The notes: generated from the letters alone by a model not told the origin. Counted from the stretch's first letter, positions 18,362 to 27,976 are shown. The stretch is DNA of 64,000 nucleotides from Thomasclavelia ramosa DSM 1402 (GCF_014131695.1 NZ_CP036346.1:1426001-1490000), one strand, 5' to 3'. Made by a program: numbers and translations.

Positions 18362-18467
18362 TTTTTCACCTCAATTATTACTATGCATAAAAGCCTATTG
18401 CATATGGGCATATAAGTTGCTGATGAAGTAATATTATGATATGATTATTCTTAATGAGGTGGAACAA

Positions 18468-18842
18468 ATGGAAGAAATGTCAATTGCGATGCAAAACTAT
18501 TTAGAATTAATTTATGAACTTTCATTAGATGGAAAAAAAGCTAGAGTCAGTGATATCGCTAAGCATTTAGGTGTATCTAAACCAAGTGTCAATAATGCAG
18601 TTGTGGTTTTGGCTAAAGATGGCTATGTTATATATGAAAAGTATGCGGATGTAAAACTAACGCCTAAAGGGAAAGAAACGGCTGAGTTTATCTGTGGTAA
18701 ACATCAAACAATTAAACAATTATTTGTTGAAGTTTTGAACATAGACGAAGGAATTGCTGATAAAGACGCTTGTTTAATTGAACATGTGATTTCAAATGAG
18801 AGTATTAAAGCAATGCAAGAATTTTTAGATAGACAAAAATAA
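18468..18842 (+). CDS. DtxR/MntR-family metal-dependent transcriptional regulator
   Basis: 124 residues from the ATG at 18468, set by GAGGTGG at 18456-18462; an ATG nine codons earlier has no ribosome site. The winged helix (MQNYLELIYELSLDGKKARVSDIA and a recognition helix VSKPSVNNAVVVLAKDGYV) is followed by the short dimerisation/metal domain ending EHVISNESIKAMQEFL, as in MntR, without the SH3-like third domain. It likely binds Mn, Fe or Zn and represses metal uptake genes, the divergent ZIP gene being the first candidate; the feo operators at 30.5 kb are another. Confidence 0.92.
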   Translation: MEEMSIAMQNYLELIYELSLDGKKARVSDIAKHLGVSKPSVNNAVVVLAKDGYVIYEKYADVKLTPKGKETAEFICGKHQTIKQLFVEVLNIDEGIADKDACLIEHVISNESIKAMQEFLDRQK

Positions 18843-18876
18843 TGGTTATTAGGAAGTTTCCTAATAACCATTATTT
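18837..18876. terminator. bidirectional intrinsic terminator
   Basis: A 17-bp perfect stem (AAATAATGGTTATTAGG with its complement, 18837-18853 and 18860-18876) around a six-base loop separates the convergent regulator and TPR genes. A/T flanks give U-rich tails both ways. Confidence 0.88.
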
Positions 18877-20131
18877 AATATCCAAAATCCAGATATTCTT
18901 CAGTAGTAATAATTAAAATAGCTTTATTTGTAATTTCGTTTTTCTTGTTGTCAAATGTTTCAATTGGGGTATATTCAACTTTATCACGACGTTGAACATC
19001 TTCATCGTAAACATAATCGGCTTGTCTAAAGAAAATACCATCTTCATCATAACGCGAGATAGTCCCAAGACCACGCTGATTATTATAATGAACAACTGTT
19101 CCTTCAACACGTTCTACATATTTACCTAAATTATTCATTACTTTTTCATATAATTCATCATATAATTCTTCTGATGTTTGATCGTTATATTTTTCACCAT
19201 AATCAGCAACTGGAGTATATTCACGATTATTTTCAGCAGTTAATTTTGTTAAGAAAGCATCTACAATTTCAATTAACATCGGGTCTTCAGTACGTTGTGT
19301 AGCCTCCATCAAGCGTGTATAAATTCCTAAATGATTAATTGAATATCCATTTTCAAAAAATTCATATAGTAAATAAGCATTTGCTTCTTTAATGTTGCCT
19401 GTTTGAGCATTAGTTTTATAAAGAACTTCGTAGAAATTAACATTACGGATTCGGTTATGTAAAGATAAGAATACTTTTTTAGCTTCATCGTATTGTTCTA
19501 GTTCGACTAATGAACACGCTCTTTGATAATTAATCCATTGCAATGTATTAAAATGCCATTTTAAAGATAGAGATAGTGCATTGTTAGCAGTATCAACACA
19601 TTCTTTTGAACGTTTGGCCTCGTATAGAGCTTTTACTTTTAATCGATAGTAGCGTTCTTTTTTAGATTCAAATTCTTTTCCTTCATCATTAGTAAATGGT
19701 TTATCATCTAATAGATTAGGATCAAGTAAATCAAGCATTTCAACTAATTTGTTAGGATCTTCAGGTTTTTCACGTTGTAAATATTTAATAGCACGATTTA
19801 CTGAAGGTTCCATTGGAGAATAACGTTCCTGTTTGCATACAGCTAAAATATCTTTTAAGACACTAAAGAAAAGATCTTCATTATCTCTAATTTTTTCATC
19901 ATCAATATTGATGAACTTATTATAAAGTGCATACCCATATTGATTCAGATATCCGCGAAGATTTGGACATAATGACATAAATGTCTTTCCAACCTCAATT
20001 GCCTCTTCATTGTTGTCGCTTTTCTTCAATAGTTTAATGTAATCATTGGCCTGAAAATCATTGAAGGAAGTTGGGTCTTCTTTAAACTTTTCATTGTATA
20101 CTTCTAAACTTTTTAATTCATTTTCATTCAT
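18875..20131 (-). CDS. TPR-like protein with C-terminal cold-shock-like domain
   Basis: 418 residues from the ATG at 20131, chosen because GAGGTGA is seven bases upstream; the frame runs six codons further without one. Residues ~20-320 are helical pairs of TPR type (for example YRLKVKALYEAKRSKECVD and NYQRACSLVELEQYDEAKKV). From about residue 345 the sequence turns beta-rich and resembles a cold-shock/S1 OB-fold: EGTVVHYNNQRGLGTI corresponds to RNP1 and DEDGIFFRQADY to RNP2, ending DKVEYTPIETFDNKKNEITN. No transmembrane segment. I do not know a named family; RNA-linked function is inferred from the tail. Confidence 0.8.
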   Translation of the reverse strand: MNENELKSLEVYNEKFKEDPTSFNDFQANDYIKLLKKSDNNEEAIEVGKTFMSLCPNLRGYLNQYGYALYNKFINIDDEKIRDNEDLFFSVLKDILAVCKQERYSPMEPSVNRAIKYLQREKPEDPNKLVEMLDLLDPNLLDDKPFTNDEGKEFESKKERYYRLKVKALYEAKRSKECVDTANNALSLSLKWHFNTLQWINYQRACSLVELEQYDEAKKVFLSLHNRIRNVNFYEVLYKTNAQTGNIKEANAYLLYEFFENGYSINHLGIYTRLMEATQRTEDPMLIEIVDAFLTKLTAENNREYTPVADYGEKYNDQTSEELYDELYEKVMNNLGKYVERVEGTVVHYNNQRGLGTISRYDEDGIFFRQADYVYDEDVQRRDKVEYTPIETFDNKKNEITNKAILIITTEEYLDFGY

Positions 20132-20200
20132 AAAATCACCTCTAATCAATATTATAGCATCTTTTTAATCTCTTTTGCAGTAGTTAAGTAATAAATTGTT

Positions 20201-20227
20201 TTGAAATGCAAATTTATATGTTATAAT
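20201..20227 (+). promoter_or_regulatory. likely pnp promoter
   Basis: An extended -10 (TGTTATAAT, TATAAT at 20222-20227) has TTGAAA at 20201-20206, spacing 15 bp. The short spacing lowers confidence, but the extended -10 compensates. Confidence 0.55.
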
Positions 20228-20254
20228 GGCTAGGATAATAGATGAGGTGAAAGA

Positions 20255-22411
20255 ATGAATAAACAAGTGTTTAGTATGGATTTTTATGGTAAAAATCTAA
20301 GTGTGGAAGTAGGAGAATTAGCTAAGCAGGCTAATGGAGCTGTATTGGTAAGATATAATGATACAGTTATTTTATCAACTGTTGTGGCAGGGAAAGAACC
20401 AAAAAATGTTGACTTTTTTCCATTGACAGTAACTTATGAAGAAAAATTATATTCAGTTGGAAAGATTCCAGGTGGATTTTTAAAAAGAGAAGGGCGACCT
20501 AGTGAACATGGGACATTAACAGCTCGAATGATTGACCGTCCAATTAGACCATTATTTGCAGATGGGTTTAGAAATGAAGTGCAAAGTGTTAACACCGTTT
20601 TATCTGTAGATCAAGATGCAACTCCAGAAATGGCGGCTATGTTAGGTGCATCACTGGCTTTATGTGTTTCTGATATACCTTTTAATGGCCCTATTGCAGG
20701 GGTCAACGTTGGTTTGGTTGATGGTGAATTCATTGTTAACGGAACACCAGAACAGCTAGAGAATTCTTTAATAAATTTAGAGGTAGCTGGAACCAAAGAT
20801 GCTATCAATATGGTTGAAGCTGATGCTAAAGAAGTTAGTGAAGAGGTAATGTTGGAAGCATTATTGTTTGGTCATGAAAAAATCAAAGAATTAATTGCTT
20901 TCCAAGAAAAAGTAGTTGAGGCTTGTGGAAAAGAAAAAATTGAAATTCCATTATTTGAATTAAATAATGATTTAGTTGAAGAAGTTGCAGTACGTGCTAA
21001 AGCCGAAATGGCTGCAGCAGTTTCAATTCCCGGTAAATTAGAGAGATATGGAGCAATTGATGATCTAATCGCTCAAGTGACAGAGGAATATGACAATAGA
21101 GAATATGAAAATGAAGAAATAAAAGCTGATGTGATGAAACAAGTTGGAATCATTTTACATGATCTAGAAAAAGATGAAGTACGTCGATTAATTACTGAAG
21201 ATAAAATAAGACCGGATGGACGCAAAATCGATGAAATCAGGCCATTAGATTCGCAAATTGATTTGTTACCTCGAGTTCATGGGTCAGCGTTATTTACACG
21301 TGGTGAAACGCAAGTTTTATCGGTTGCAACATTAGGTGCAATTGGAGAACATCAAAAAATAGATGGATTAGGGTTAGAAGATCAAAAACGTTTTATGCAT
21401 CATTATAATTTCCCGCCATATTCAGTTGGAGAAACAGGACGAATGGGTGCTCCAGGTCGTCGTGAAATTGGGCATGGCGCTTTAGGCGAAAGAGCTTTAG
21501 CACAAGTGATTCCTAGTGAAGAAGCTTTTCCTTATACAATTAGAGTGGTTTCTGAAGTATTGGAATCTAATGGTTCCTCTTCACAGGCTTCTATCTGTGC
21601 TTCGACAATGGCCTTAATGGCAGCCGGTGTTCCAATTAAGGCACCAGTAGCTGGAGTAGCTATGGGACTAGTAAAAAAAGGGGATGCATATACTATCTTG
21701 ACAGATATCCAAGGAATGGAAGATCATTTAGGAGATATGGATTTTAAAGTTGCAGGAACTGATGCGGGTATTTGTGCATTACAAATGGATATTAAGATTG
21801 ATGGTATTACGAAAGAAATTTTACAAGAGGCTTTAGCTCAAGCTAAAGTAGCTCGTAAACAAATTATGGCAAATATGATGGATGCGATTGCAGCACCACG
21901 TGATGAATTATCACCATATGCACCAAAAGTACAAATGATGAAGATTGAACCGGATCAAATCAAAGCGGTTATTGGTCAGGGGGGTAAAACAATCAATGAA
22001 ATCATTGAACAATCTGATGGTGTTAAGATCGACATTGAACAAGATGGTACAGTTGTTATTTATCATTATGATCAAGCTGCAATCAATAAAGCAGTTGAGC
22101 TAATTGAAAAAATTGTTAAAAAAGCGCAAGTTGGCGAAGTTTATGATGGTAAAGTAGTAAGAGTAGAAGATAATTATGCTTTTATTAATTTGTTTGACGG
22201 AACAGATGGTTTTTTGCATATCTCTGATTATGCATATGAAAGAACTAAAAAAATGGGTGAAGTGATAAAATTAGGTGATATCATTAAAGTTAAAGTCACT
22301 AAAGTTGATGATAAGGGAAAAGTAAATGTTTCACGCAAGGCTTTACTTCCTAAACCAATCAAAAAAGAGGAACCTAAAGAGGAACCTAAAGAGGAACCAA
22401 AGGCAGAATAA
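20255..22411 (+). CDS. pnp: polyribonucleotide nucleotidyltransferase (PNPase)
   Basis: 718 residues: two RNase PH domains joined by a helical linker, then KH ([15 protein letters not shown]) and S1 ([20 protein letters not shown]) RNA-binding domains. The second PH domain carries the phosphate-binding and catalytic region ([41 protein letters not shown]). It degrades RNA 3' to 5' by phosphorolysis, as part of the degradosome. The end is a Lys/Glu/Pro tail with three EEPK repeats. The last base is shared with the maf start (AATGA overlap). Confidence 0.98.
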   Translation: MNKQVFSMDFYGKNLSVEVGELAKQANGAVLVRYNDTVILSTVVAGKEPKNVDFFPLTVTYEEKLYSVGKIPGGFLKREGRPSEHGTLTARMIDRPIRPLFADGFRNEVQSVNTVLSVDQDATPEMAAMLGASLALCVSDIPFNGPIAGVNVGLVDGEFIVNGTPEQLENSLINLEVAGTKDAINMVEADAKEVSEEVMLEALLFGHEKIKELIAFQEKVVEACGKEKIEIPLFELNNDLVEEVAVRAKAEMAAAVSIPGKLERYGAIDDLIAQVTEEYDNREYENEEIKADVMKQVGIILHDLEKDEVRRLITEDKIRPDGRKIDEIRPLDSQIDLLPRVHGSALFTRGETQVLSVATLGAIGEHQKIDGLGLEDQKRFMHHYNFPPYSVGETGRMGAPGRREIGHGALGERALAQVIPSEEAFPYTIRVVSEVLESNGSSSQASICASTMALMAAGVPIKAPVAGVAMGLVKKGDAYTILTDIQGMEDHLGDMDFKVAGTDAGICALQMDIKIDGITKEILQEALAQAKVARKQIMANMMDAIAAPRDELSPYAPKVQMMKIEPDQIKAVIGQGGKTINEIIEQSDGVKIDIEQDGTVVIYHYDQAAINKAVELIEKIVKKAQVGEVYDGKVVRVEDNYAFINLFDGTDGFLHISDYAYERTKKMGEVIKLGDIIKVKVTKVDDKGKVNVSRKALLPKPIKKEEPKEEPKEEPKAE

Positions 22412-22968
22412 TGAAAAGGCTTGTTCTTGCTAGTAGTTCACCTAGAAGAAAAGAATTATTAGAATTACATAAGTTTGATTTTATAATCGACTTTCAAGAA
22501 ATTGAGGAAGTGCTAGATGAAAGTTTGGCACTTCCTTTACGTTTAGAGAAGTTAGCTTATCAAAAAGCAGCACCCATTGCTTTAAAATACCCTAGTGATA
22601 TTGTTATTGGAGCAGATACTATGGTATGTTTAGAAAATCAGATGCTGGGAAAAGCTGCTGATCGTCAGGCAGCTTATGAAATGTTAAAATTGTTATCTGA
22701 TCAGACCCAAACTGTTTACTCAGCGGTAGCAATCATTGATAATGGAAAAGTTTCTACTTACCATGATGGAACTAAAGTCACTTTTAAAAAATTATCTGAT
22801 GAAGAAATTAACGCTTATCTTGATTTAAACGAATGGCCAGGTAAAGCAGGAGCTTATGCAATTCAAGGTGAAGGTAAGGCATTAGTCGCTAAAGTAGAAG
22901 GAAACTTAGAGACTGTTATTGGAATGCCAGTTTGGATCATTGAAGAATATTTAAATAATCATAGATAA
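22411..22968 (+). CDS. maf: Maf family nucleoside triphosphate pyrophosphatase
   Basis: 185 residues with the diagnostic start LVLASSSPRRKELL, the catalytic IVIGADTMVCLE segment, and the KAGAYAIQGEG motif. It hydrolyses dTTP/UTP and modified nucleotides to monophosphates and has been tied to septum control in Bacillus. Translation is coupled to pnp by a one-base overlap. Confidence 0.95.
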   Translation: MKRLVLASSSPRRKELLELHKFDFIIDFQEIEEVLDESLALPLRLEKLAYQKAAPIALKYPSDIVIGADTMVCLENQMLGKAADRQAAYEMLKLLSDQTQTVYSAVAIIDNGKVSTYHDGTKVTFKKLSDEEINAYLDLNEWPGKAGAYAIQGEGKALVAKVEGNLETVIGMPVWIIEEYLNNHR

Positions 22969-22989
22969 AAAATATTGAGTGACTAGAAT

Positions 22990-23030
22990 AAAAAAGTATG
23001 ATTTCTATTATCTGGAAATCATACTTTTTT
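22990..23030. terminator. bidirectional terminator between maf and the MerR gene
   Basis: AAAAAAGTATGATTTC and its exact complement (22990-23005 and 23015-23030) form a 16-bp stem with a nine-base loop. The A/T ends supply a U-tail in both directions. The stem includes the last codons of the minus-strand MerR gene. Confidence 0.9.
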
Positions 23031-24054
23031 GTGATGTTATGTAATCGGTTAGATTTATTTTATTTTGGTAAGCTGTTAGGATATTGTCGGGATCTACAAT
23101 ATTGGGAATTTTCTCTGTTAAAATATGTCCAATCAGCTGACTGTCATTATTAAATGTTTCAGGTCCCAATAAAAAATAAGTTTCACCATCACTAAAATAA
23201 AGTGTGATATCTACTTCATACATATCAGTGCTTGGGCCTCCAGTACCTAAACTATAAAGAGGGATAAAACGCTGTCTAGTTTGAACGACAAGTTTTTCAA
23301 TATCTTGGTAGAAATAAAACTTTTGATATTTATAATGCTGATTAATCAAGGCAGAAAGTACATATTTAAAATGGTGAAAAGAATTTTTACGCTTGAAAAT
23401 TCTTATTCCTTCTTCTAAAAATTCAATAGATTGGTTTCTTGATTTATCGTAAAGATGCATCATAAATTGGAAGTTAGCAAAAATAAAAATTAAAATATTT
23501 ATTAAAAAGACGACTGCGACAAAATATAAATTTTCTAAATAATACCATTTTTCGCTCCAAATCCAAATATAAATACCGTAAGTAAAAATCGAAGCAATAA
23601 TTCCTGCAGAAATGACCTGTCGTATTGCCATGGCTCTAGTTAGTGGGCGATTATAAGCTATTGTTTTACTTGTTTTTCGATATCCAAGCCCTTTTTTCTC
23701 TGGAACTAATTTAATATTTTCTAATGCAGGAATTAGTGGAATATGCATATCTTTGAATGTTGATATTGTATTTTGAAGATCTTCTAATTCAGAAATTGTT
23801 TGATCAATGTTGCGCTTATGAATCTTTAAACAGTCATCTAAACTGCATTTATTATTTAAGATTGCTTTGATATCATCAATTGAAATATCTAAATTACGTA
23901 AAAATTTCACAAGTTTTAACGTTTGTAAATCGTCATGGCTGTAGTTACGGTAACCATTATTTGTTCTTTTGGGTCGGATGATTCCCACTTTTTCATAATA
24001 AAGTATGGCATGTTTAGTTAAACCTGTGATTTTTTCAACTTCATTTGTTCTCAT
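23008..24054 (-). CDS. MerR-family regulator with a membrane domain
   Basis: 348 residues. The first ~70 residues are a MerR winged helix (VEKITGLTKHAILYYEKVGI, then GYRNYSHDDLQTLKLVKFLR) and residues ~70-105 a coiled-coil dimerisation helix. Unlike soluble MerR proteins, two membrane helices follow (around 142-160 and 170-195), and then ~150 residues of soluble beta-rich domain (KFYFYQDIEKLVVQTRQR, YEVDITLYFSDGETYFLLG). A membrane-tethered one-component regulator is the simplest reading. The N-terminal HTH and C-terminal domain would lie on the same side, the cytoplasm. Ligand and target unknown; the divergent neighbour is pfkA. Confidence 0.85.
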   Translation of the reverse strand: MRTNEVEKITGLTKHAILYYEKVGIIRPKRTNNGYRNYSHDDLQTLKLVKFLRNLDISIDDIKAILNNKCSLDDCLKIHKRNIDQTISELEDLQNTISTFKDMHIPLIPALENIKLVPEKKGLGYRKTSKTIAYNRPLTRAMAIRQVISAGIIASIFTYGIYIWIWSEKWYYLENLYFVAVVFLINILIFIFANFQFMMHLYDKSRNQSIEFLEEGIRIFKRKNSFHHFKYVLSALINQHYKYQKFYFYQDIEKLVVQTRQRFIPLYSLGTGGPSTDMYEVDITLYFSDGETYFLLGPETFNNDSQLIGHILTEKIPNIVDPDNILTAYQNKINLTDYITSQKSMISR

Positions 24055-24244
24055 GGAGACCCCTCCTATAAAGATATTATAACGTAAAGTAGATATTTTT
24101 GTTTTTATAATAATAATTTAATTATTTATTGAATCTTTAAAAGTAATGTAGTCATCTTTATAATAAATAGATGTTGTTTATTTAAGGCAGAAGTTAATAT
24201 TTTTTATAATATTTTGTTGAATTTTATAAATATTGCGTATTTTA

Positions 24245-24258
24245 TGTAAACGGTAACA
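24245..24258 (+). promoter_or_regulatory. cre box upstream of pfkA
   Basis: TGTAAACGGTAACA matches every position of the CcpA consensus TGWAANCGNTNWCA. It ends six bases before the -35 box, centred about 49 bases before the predicted start of transcription, a position used for CcpA activation. Confidence 0.75.
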
Positions 24259-24264
24259 TTTTTA

Positions 24265-24293
24265 TTGAGTTTTATTATAAAAAATCATATAAT
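24265..24293 (+). promoter_or_regulatory. pfkA promoter
   Basis: TTGAGT (24265-24270) and TATAAT (24288-24293) are 17 bp apart, with transcription expected to begin near 24300, only about 15 bases before the start codon. Confidence 0.8.
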
Positions 24294-24314
24294 AAAGTTT
24301 ATGGAGGGATGTTT

Positions 24315-25430
24315 ATGGCAGACGTAAAAAGAATCGCATTATTATCTGGAGGCGGAGATTGCCCCGGGTTAAATGCTGTTATTAGAGCAGTAACCAAAGC
24401 GGCTATTAATGAATACGGGTATGAAGTTATTGGCTATGTTTATGGTTATCGTGGTCTTTATAACAATGATTACATAGAATTGACAGTTGATAAGGTAGAG
24501 AATATTTATAAAGAAGGTGGAACTATTTTATATAGTTCTAATAAAGATAACTTATTCGACTATCTTGTTGATGATGGTCATGGCGGAAAGGTAAAAAAAG
24601 ACGTTTCTGATGTTGGTGTCGAAAACTTAAAAAAAGCTGGTGTCGATGTGCTGGTTGTTTTAGGTGGTGATGGTACTTTAACAAGTGCTCGTGATTTTTC
24701 AAGAAAAGGCGTTAATGTAATTGGTATCCCTAAAACAATGGATAATGATTTGCCAGCGACTGATTTAACTTATGGATTTATCAGTGCTTCTTCAGTAGGA
24801 ACTGAATTTATTGACCGGTTAAATACAACGGCAAAATCACATCATCGAGTTATCTGTTGTGAGCTGATGGGACGAGATGCTGGATGGATTGCGTTATATT
24901 CAGGAATGGCAGGAAATGCCTCATGTATCTTAATTCCTGAGATTCCATTTACAATTGATAACATTGTTAAGCACGTTGCAAAACGCGACGCTGAAGGTTA
25001 TCCATACACTGTAATTGCAGTAGCAGAAGGTGCTAAATATGCTGATGGGACTAAGGTGATTGGAAAAATCGTTGAAGATAGTCCTGATCCAGTTCGTTAT
25101 TCAGGATTAGCTGCAAAGGTAGCTGATGATCTTGAACAGGCAATTGCTAACCATGAAGTTCGTTCAGTTAATCCAGGACATATCATCCGTGGAGGAGATA
25201 TCCAAGCATATGATCGTATTTTATCAATTCGTTTTGGTGTAAAAGCACTTGAGCTGATTAAAGAAGGTAAATTTGGTAATGTTGTTACTTTAAAAGGTGA
25301 AGAAATGTCTTATACATCTTTAGAGGAAGTAATCGGTGATGCTAAATTTGGAAAACAAAAACATGTAGATCCTAATGGTGAATTAGTAAAAGCTGCAAAA
25401 GCGATTGGAATTTGCTTTGGTGATGAATAA
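24315..25430 (+). CDS. pfkA: 6-phosphofructokinase
   Basis: 371 residues from the ATG at 24315, six bases after GGAGGG; an ATG two codons earlier touches the ribosome site. Signatures are ALLSGGGDCPGLNAVIRA, LGGDGTLTSA (residues 117-121 GGDGT), PKTMDND (139-145), and CELMGRDAGWIAL. It converts fructose 6-phosphate to the 1,6-bisphosphate, the committed glycolytic step. Gly in GGDG is typical of ATP enzymes, while Lys140 in PKT is typical of pyrophosphate-type or actinobacterial enzymes, so the phosphoryl donor is probably ATP but not certain. A perfect cre box precedes the promoter. Confidence 0.95.
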   Translation: MADVKRIALLSGGGDCPGLNAVIRAVTKAAINEYGYEVIGYVYGYRGLYNNDYIELTVDKVENIYKEGGTILYSSNKDNLFDYLVDDGHGGKVKKDVSDVGVENLKKAGVDVLVVLGGDGTLTSARDFSRKGVNVIGIPKTMDNDLPATDLTYGFISASSVGTEFIDRLNTTAKSHHRVICCELMGRDAGWIALYSGMAGNASCILIPEIPFTIDNIVKHVAKRDAEGYPYTVIAVAEGAKYADGTKVIGKIVEDSPDPVRYSGLAAKVADDLEQAIANHEVRSVNPGHIIRGGDIQAYDRILSIRFGVKALELIKEGKFGNVVTLKGEEMSYTSLEEVIGDAKFGKQKHVDPNGELVKAAKAIGICFGDE

Positions 25431-25456
25431 GACTGTAAAACAGTCTTATTTTTTAT
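25427..25456 (+). terminator. intrinsic terminator after pfkA
   Basis: AAGACTG and CAGTCTT (25429-25435 with 25441-25447) pair around a five-base loop, then A and T6. The ~200 bases that follow up to 25653 show no gene. Confidence 0.85.
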
Positions 25457-25653
25457 AAAAATGTAAATAATATTATATGAATAAAAACTATTAAGATTAT
25501 TTTATTACATAAAAAGAATCAAAGATAGTCGAAATGAATAATTATTATTGCGGTAGATATTAGTCTAGTATAAGAAGTACCATTTGATAATATTTTTTTA
25601 AAAATTTTGAATTAAATATTAAAAATAGTACATAATATTATTGAGGTGAATTT

Positions 25654-25770
25654 ATGAAAAAACCAAAACATGGGCAACAGTCAAGTAATGACAATGCTAA
25701 AGATCAATTAGGTGATGATGAAATAGTTGTATCAGGAAATCAAGAAGATTCTACAATTAAATATAGATAA
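25654..25770 (+). CDS. small hydrophilic protein, 38 residues, unknown
   Basis: An ATG seven bases after TTGAGGTGA opens 38 codons ending exactly where an intrinsic terminator begins. The product is charged and polar with no hydrophobic segment (MKKPKHGQQSSNDNAKDQLG at the start, then DDEIVVSGNQEDSTIKYR). Ribosome site, full small frame and a private terminator make a convincing one-gene unit. No family recognised; a small acid-soluble or intrinsically disordered protein is possible. Confidence 0.62.
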   Translation: MKKPKHGQQSSNDNAKDQLGDDEIVVSGNQEDSTIKYR

Positions 25771-25801
25771 GGGAAACTAACTTTAGTTTCCTATTTTTTT
25801 A
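25771..25801 (+). terminator. intrinsic terminator of the 38-codon gene
   Basis: GGAAACTA and TAGTTTCC pair around a four-base loop, followed after CTA by T7. Confidence 0.85.
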
Positions 25802-25862
25802 CATAATTGAACGATTTTATCCTTAACTATAGTTTGCTATATTTTTTTCAGGAGGTTAAGAT

Positions 25863-27302
25863 ATGTTAAAAAATGCATTTCTAAGTATTAAAAAGAATAT
25901 TGGCAAGACAGTTTTATTATTTGTAATAATGACAGTAATTGCGAACTTGATTATTGCAGGTTTGTCAATCCAGAGTGCTTCGAAAAAATCAATGGAGCAA
26001 ATTAGAACATCACTTGGCAATGATGTAACATTGACAACAAATATGCAAAATATGATGGGTCAACGTGAAAAAGGGCAAGCAGTTAGTGAAGTAGCAGCAA
26101 GTGTTACAATTGCGATGGCTGACCAGTTAAAAGATTTAAAATATGTAAAAAATTATAATTATGCTATTTCAACCACAGCAAGTAGCGATGATATTACAGC
26201 TGTTGAATTGACCACAAGTCAAGATAATCAAACAATGGAACGTCCTGATGGACAAGAAAATTTCCAATCAGCAAATCAAGGAGATTTTTCAATCAGTGCA
26301 AATACGACGATGGAATATTTAGATAGTTTCACAGAAGAAAGTAGTACTCTAAAACAGGGACGATTATTATCAAGTGATGATGCCGGAACAAATAATTGTG
26401 TCATTGAAACAAATTTAGCTACTGATAATGATTTAAATGTAGGTGATACATTTACAGTTTATACTACTATAAATGAAGAAACAGTAACACAACAATTAAC
26501 TATTGTCGGAATCTACGAGGTGACAGATGCTAAAACAATGGGTGGACCAGGGCAAAGTAATCCGTTTAATACAATTTATACAGATTTATCTATTGGTCAA
26601 ACATTATCGGGGAGTGAAACAAATATTACATCGGCAACTTATTATTTAGATGACCCTGAGAATATTGAAGCTTTTCAAACCTTAGCACAAAAAAAGAGTG
26701 ATATCGATTTTGAGACATATACGCTTGATGCAAATGATCGTTTATATCAGCAAAATGTAAGTAGTTTAGAAAATACTCAATCATTTGCAACAATGTTTTT
26801 AATCGTTGTAATTGGTGCCGGAAGTGCTATTCTATGCTTGATTTTAATTTTAACAATCAGAAGCAGATATTATGAAATTGGTGTATTTTTATCATTAGGA
26901 CAAAGTAAAGTGAAAATTATTTTACAACAATTATTTGAGATGCTTTTGATTGCGACTGTTGCCTTTGTTATTTCACTAGGTACCGGAAAGTTAGTATCAA
27001 ATGTAGTTGGAAATATGCTAGAATCTGGAACGAACAATAATCAAGTTCAAATGCAGATGCCGGAAATCAGAGATCAAAATAACGATAGCAATAACACTGA
27101 TTCGACATCCGGTAATGATAAAATGTTCGATCAAGCATTTAATGGACCGGAAAATACAGAATTAGATGTGTCTTTAACAACTACTACAGTAATGCAATTA
27201 GCGGGGATTACAATTGCAATTTGTCTTGTTTCAATCGCTATTCCATCTGCTTATGTATTACGATTATCACCACGTGAGATTCTTGTGAAGAAGGAGGGGT
27301 AG
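25863..27302 (+). CDS. FtsX-like ABC transporter permease (MacB type)
   Basis: 479 residues. One N-terminal membrane helix (about 14-35) is followed by a ~290-residue extracellular MacB periplasmic-core-like domain, then three C-terminal helices (around 315-340, 360-385, 445-470) with the family motif LILTIRSRYYEIGVFLSLGQSK. An Asn/Gln/Asp-rich insertion (NNNQVQMQMPEIRDQNNDSN and onward) lies in the last extracellular loop. It pairs with the ATPase two bases downstream. Such systems export peptides or act as mechanotransmitters; the substrate is unknown. Confidence 0.9.
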   Translation: MLKNAFLSIKKNIGKTVLLFVIMTVIANLIIAGLSIQSASKKSMEQIRTSLGNDVTLTTNMQNMMGQREKGQAVSEVAASVTIAMADQLKDLKYVKNYNYAISTTASSDDITAVELTTSQDNQTMERPDGQENFQSANQGDFSISANTTMEYLDSFTEESSTLKQGRLLSSDDAGTNNCVIETNLATDNDLNVGDTFTVYTTINEETVTQQLTIVGIYEVTDAKTMGGPGQSNPFNTIYTDLSIGQTLSGSETNITSATYYLDDPENIEAFQTLAQKKSDIDFETYTLDANDRLYQQNVSSLENTQSFATMFLIVVIGAGSAILCLILILTIRSRYYEIGVFLSLGQSKVKIILQQLFEMLLIATVAFVISLGTGKLVSNVVGNMLESGTNNNQVQMQMPEIRDQNNDSNNTDSTSGNDKMFDQAFNGPENTELDVSLTTTTVMQLAGITIAICLVSIAIPSAYVLRLSPREILVKKEG

Positions 27303-27304
27303 AG

Positions 27305-27976
27305 ATGGAAACAATTTTGAATTTTGAAGATGTTTCATACCATTATTTAGATGGTTCTAGTAATGTAAGTATTTTGAATAAAGCTAATTATAGTTTTGAA
27401 AAAGGAAAAATCTATGCAATTGTTGGCGCTAGCGGTAGCGGGAAGACAACAACTATTGTATTGGCTGGTGGTTTAGATAAGCCAAAAGGTGGAAAAGTTA
27501 TTTTTAAAGGCCAAGATACTGCAAGGATTGGATTAAATAAATATCGTCGGAATGACATTTCGATTGTGTTTCAATCATATAATTTGATTCATTATATGAA
27601 TGCTTATGAAAATGTTGCTAATGCAATTGAAATAGCTGGACGGAAGGTCCAAAATAAAAAAGAATATTGCCTGGATATTTTAAAAAAATTAGGGCTTTCA
27701 AAAGAACAAAGTTTACGAGATATTCGCAAACTTTCTGGAGGACAGCAACAAAGAATTGCTATTGCTCGTGCAATTGCCAAAGATGTTGATTTAATTTTAG
27801 CTGATGAACCTACGGGTAATCTTGATGAAAAGAATTCTAAAGAAATTTTAAAAACATTTATCGATTTAGCTCATCAAGCTAATAAATGTATTATAATTGT
27901 TACTCATTCGCCATCATTGGCTCAAAAGTGTGATGTTCAATTAAAAATAGAGGACGGACAAATTGTTGAAATTTAA
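27305..27976 (+). CDS. ABC transporter ATP-binding protein (LolD/MacB type)
   Basis: 223 residues with Walker [13 protein letters not shown]-loop [20 protein letters not shown], signature [15 protein letters not shown] and Walker [13 protein letters not shown]. It is the motor for the FtsX-like permease immediately upstream and ends in a terminator, so the pair is a two-gene operon. Confidence 0.95.
   Translation: METILNFEDVSYHYLDGSSNVSILNKANYSFEKGKIYAIVGASGSGKTTTIVLAGGLDKPKGGKVIFKGQDTARIGLNKYRRNDISIVFQSYNLIHYMNAYENVANAIEIAGRKVQNKKEYCLDILKKLGLSKEQSLRDIRKLSGGQQQRIAIARAIAKDVDLILADEPTGNLDEKNSKEILKTFIDLAHQANKCIIIVTHSPSLAQKCDVQLKIEDGQIVEI

Noticed and set aside
18375-18440. Metal-regulator operator between the ZIP and DtxR-type genes
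   Set aside because: Only the direct repeat GCATAT-GG-GCATAT was seen; no GTTA-N8-TAAC element or known MntR consensus, so it is not listed as a site.
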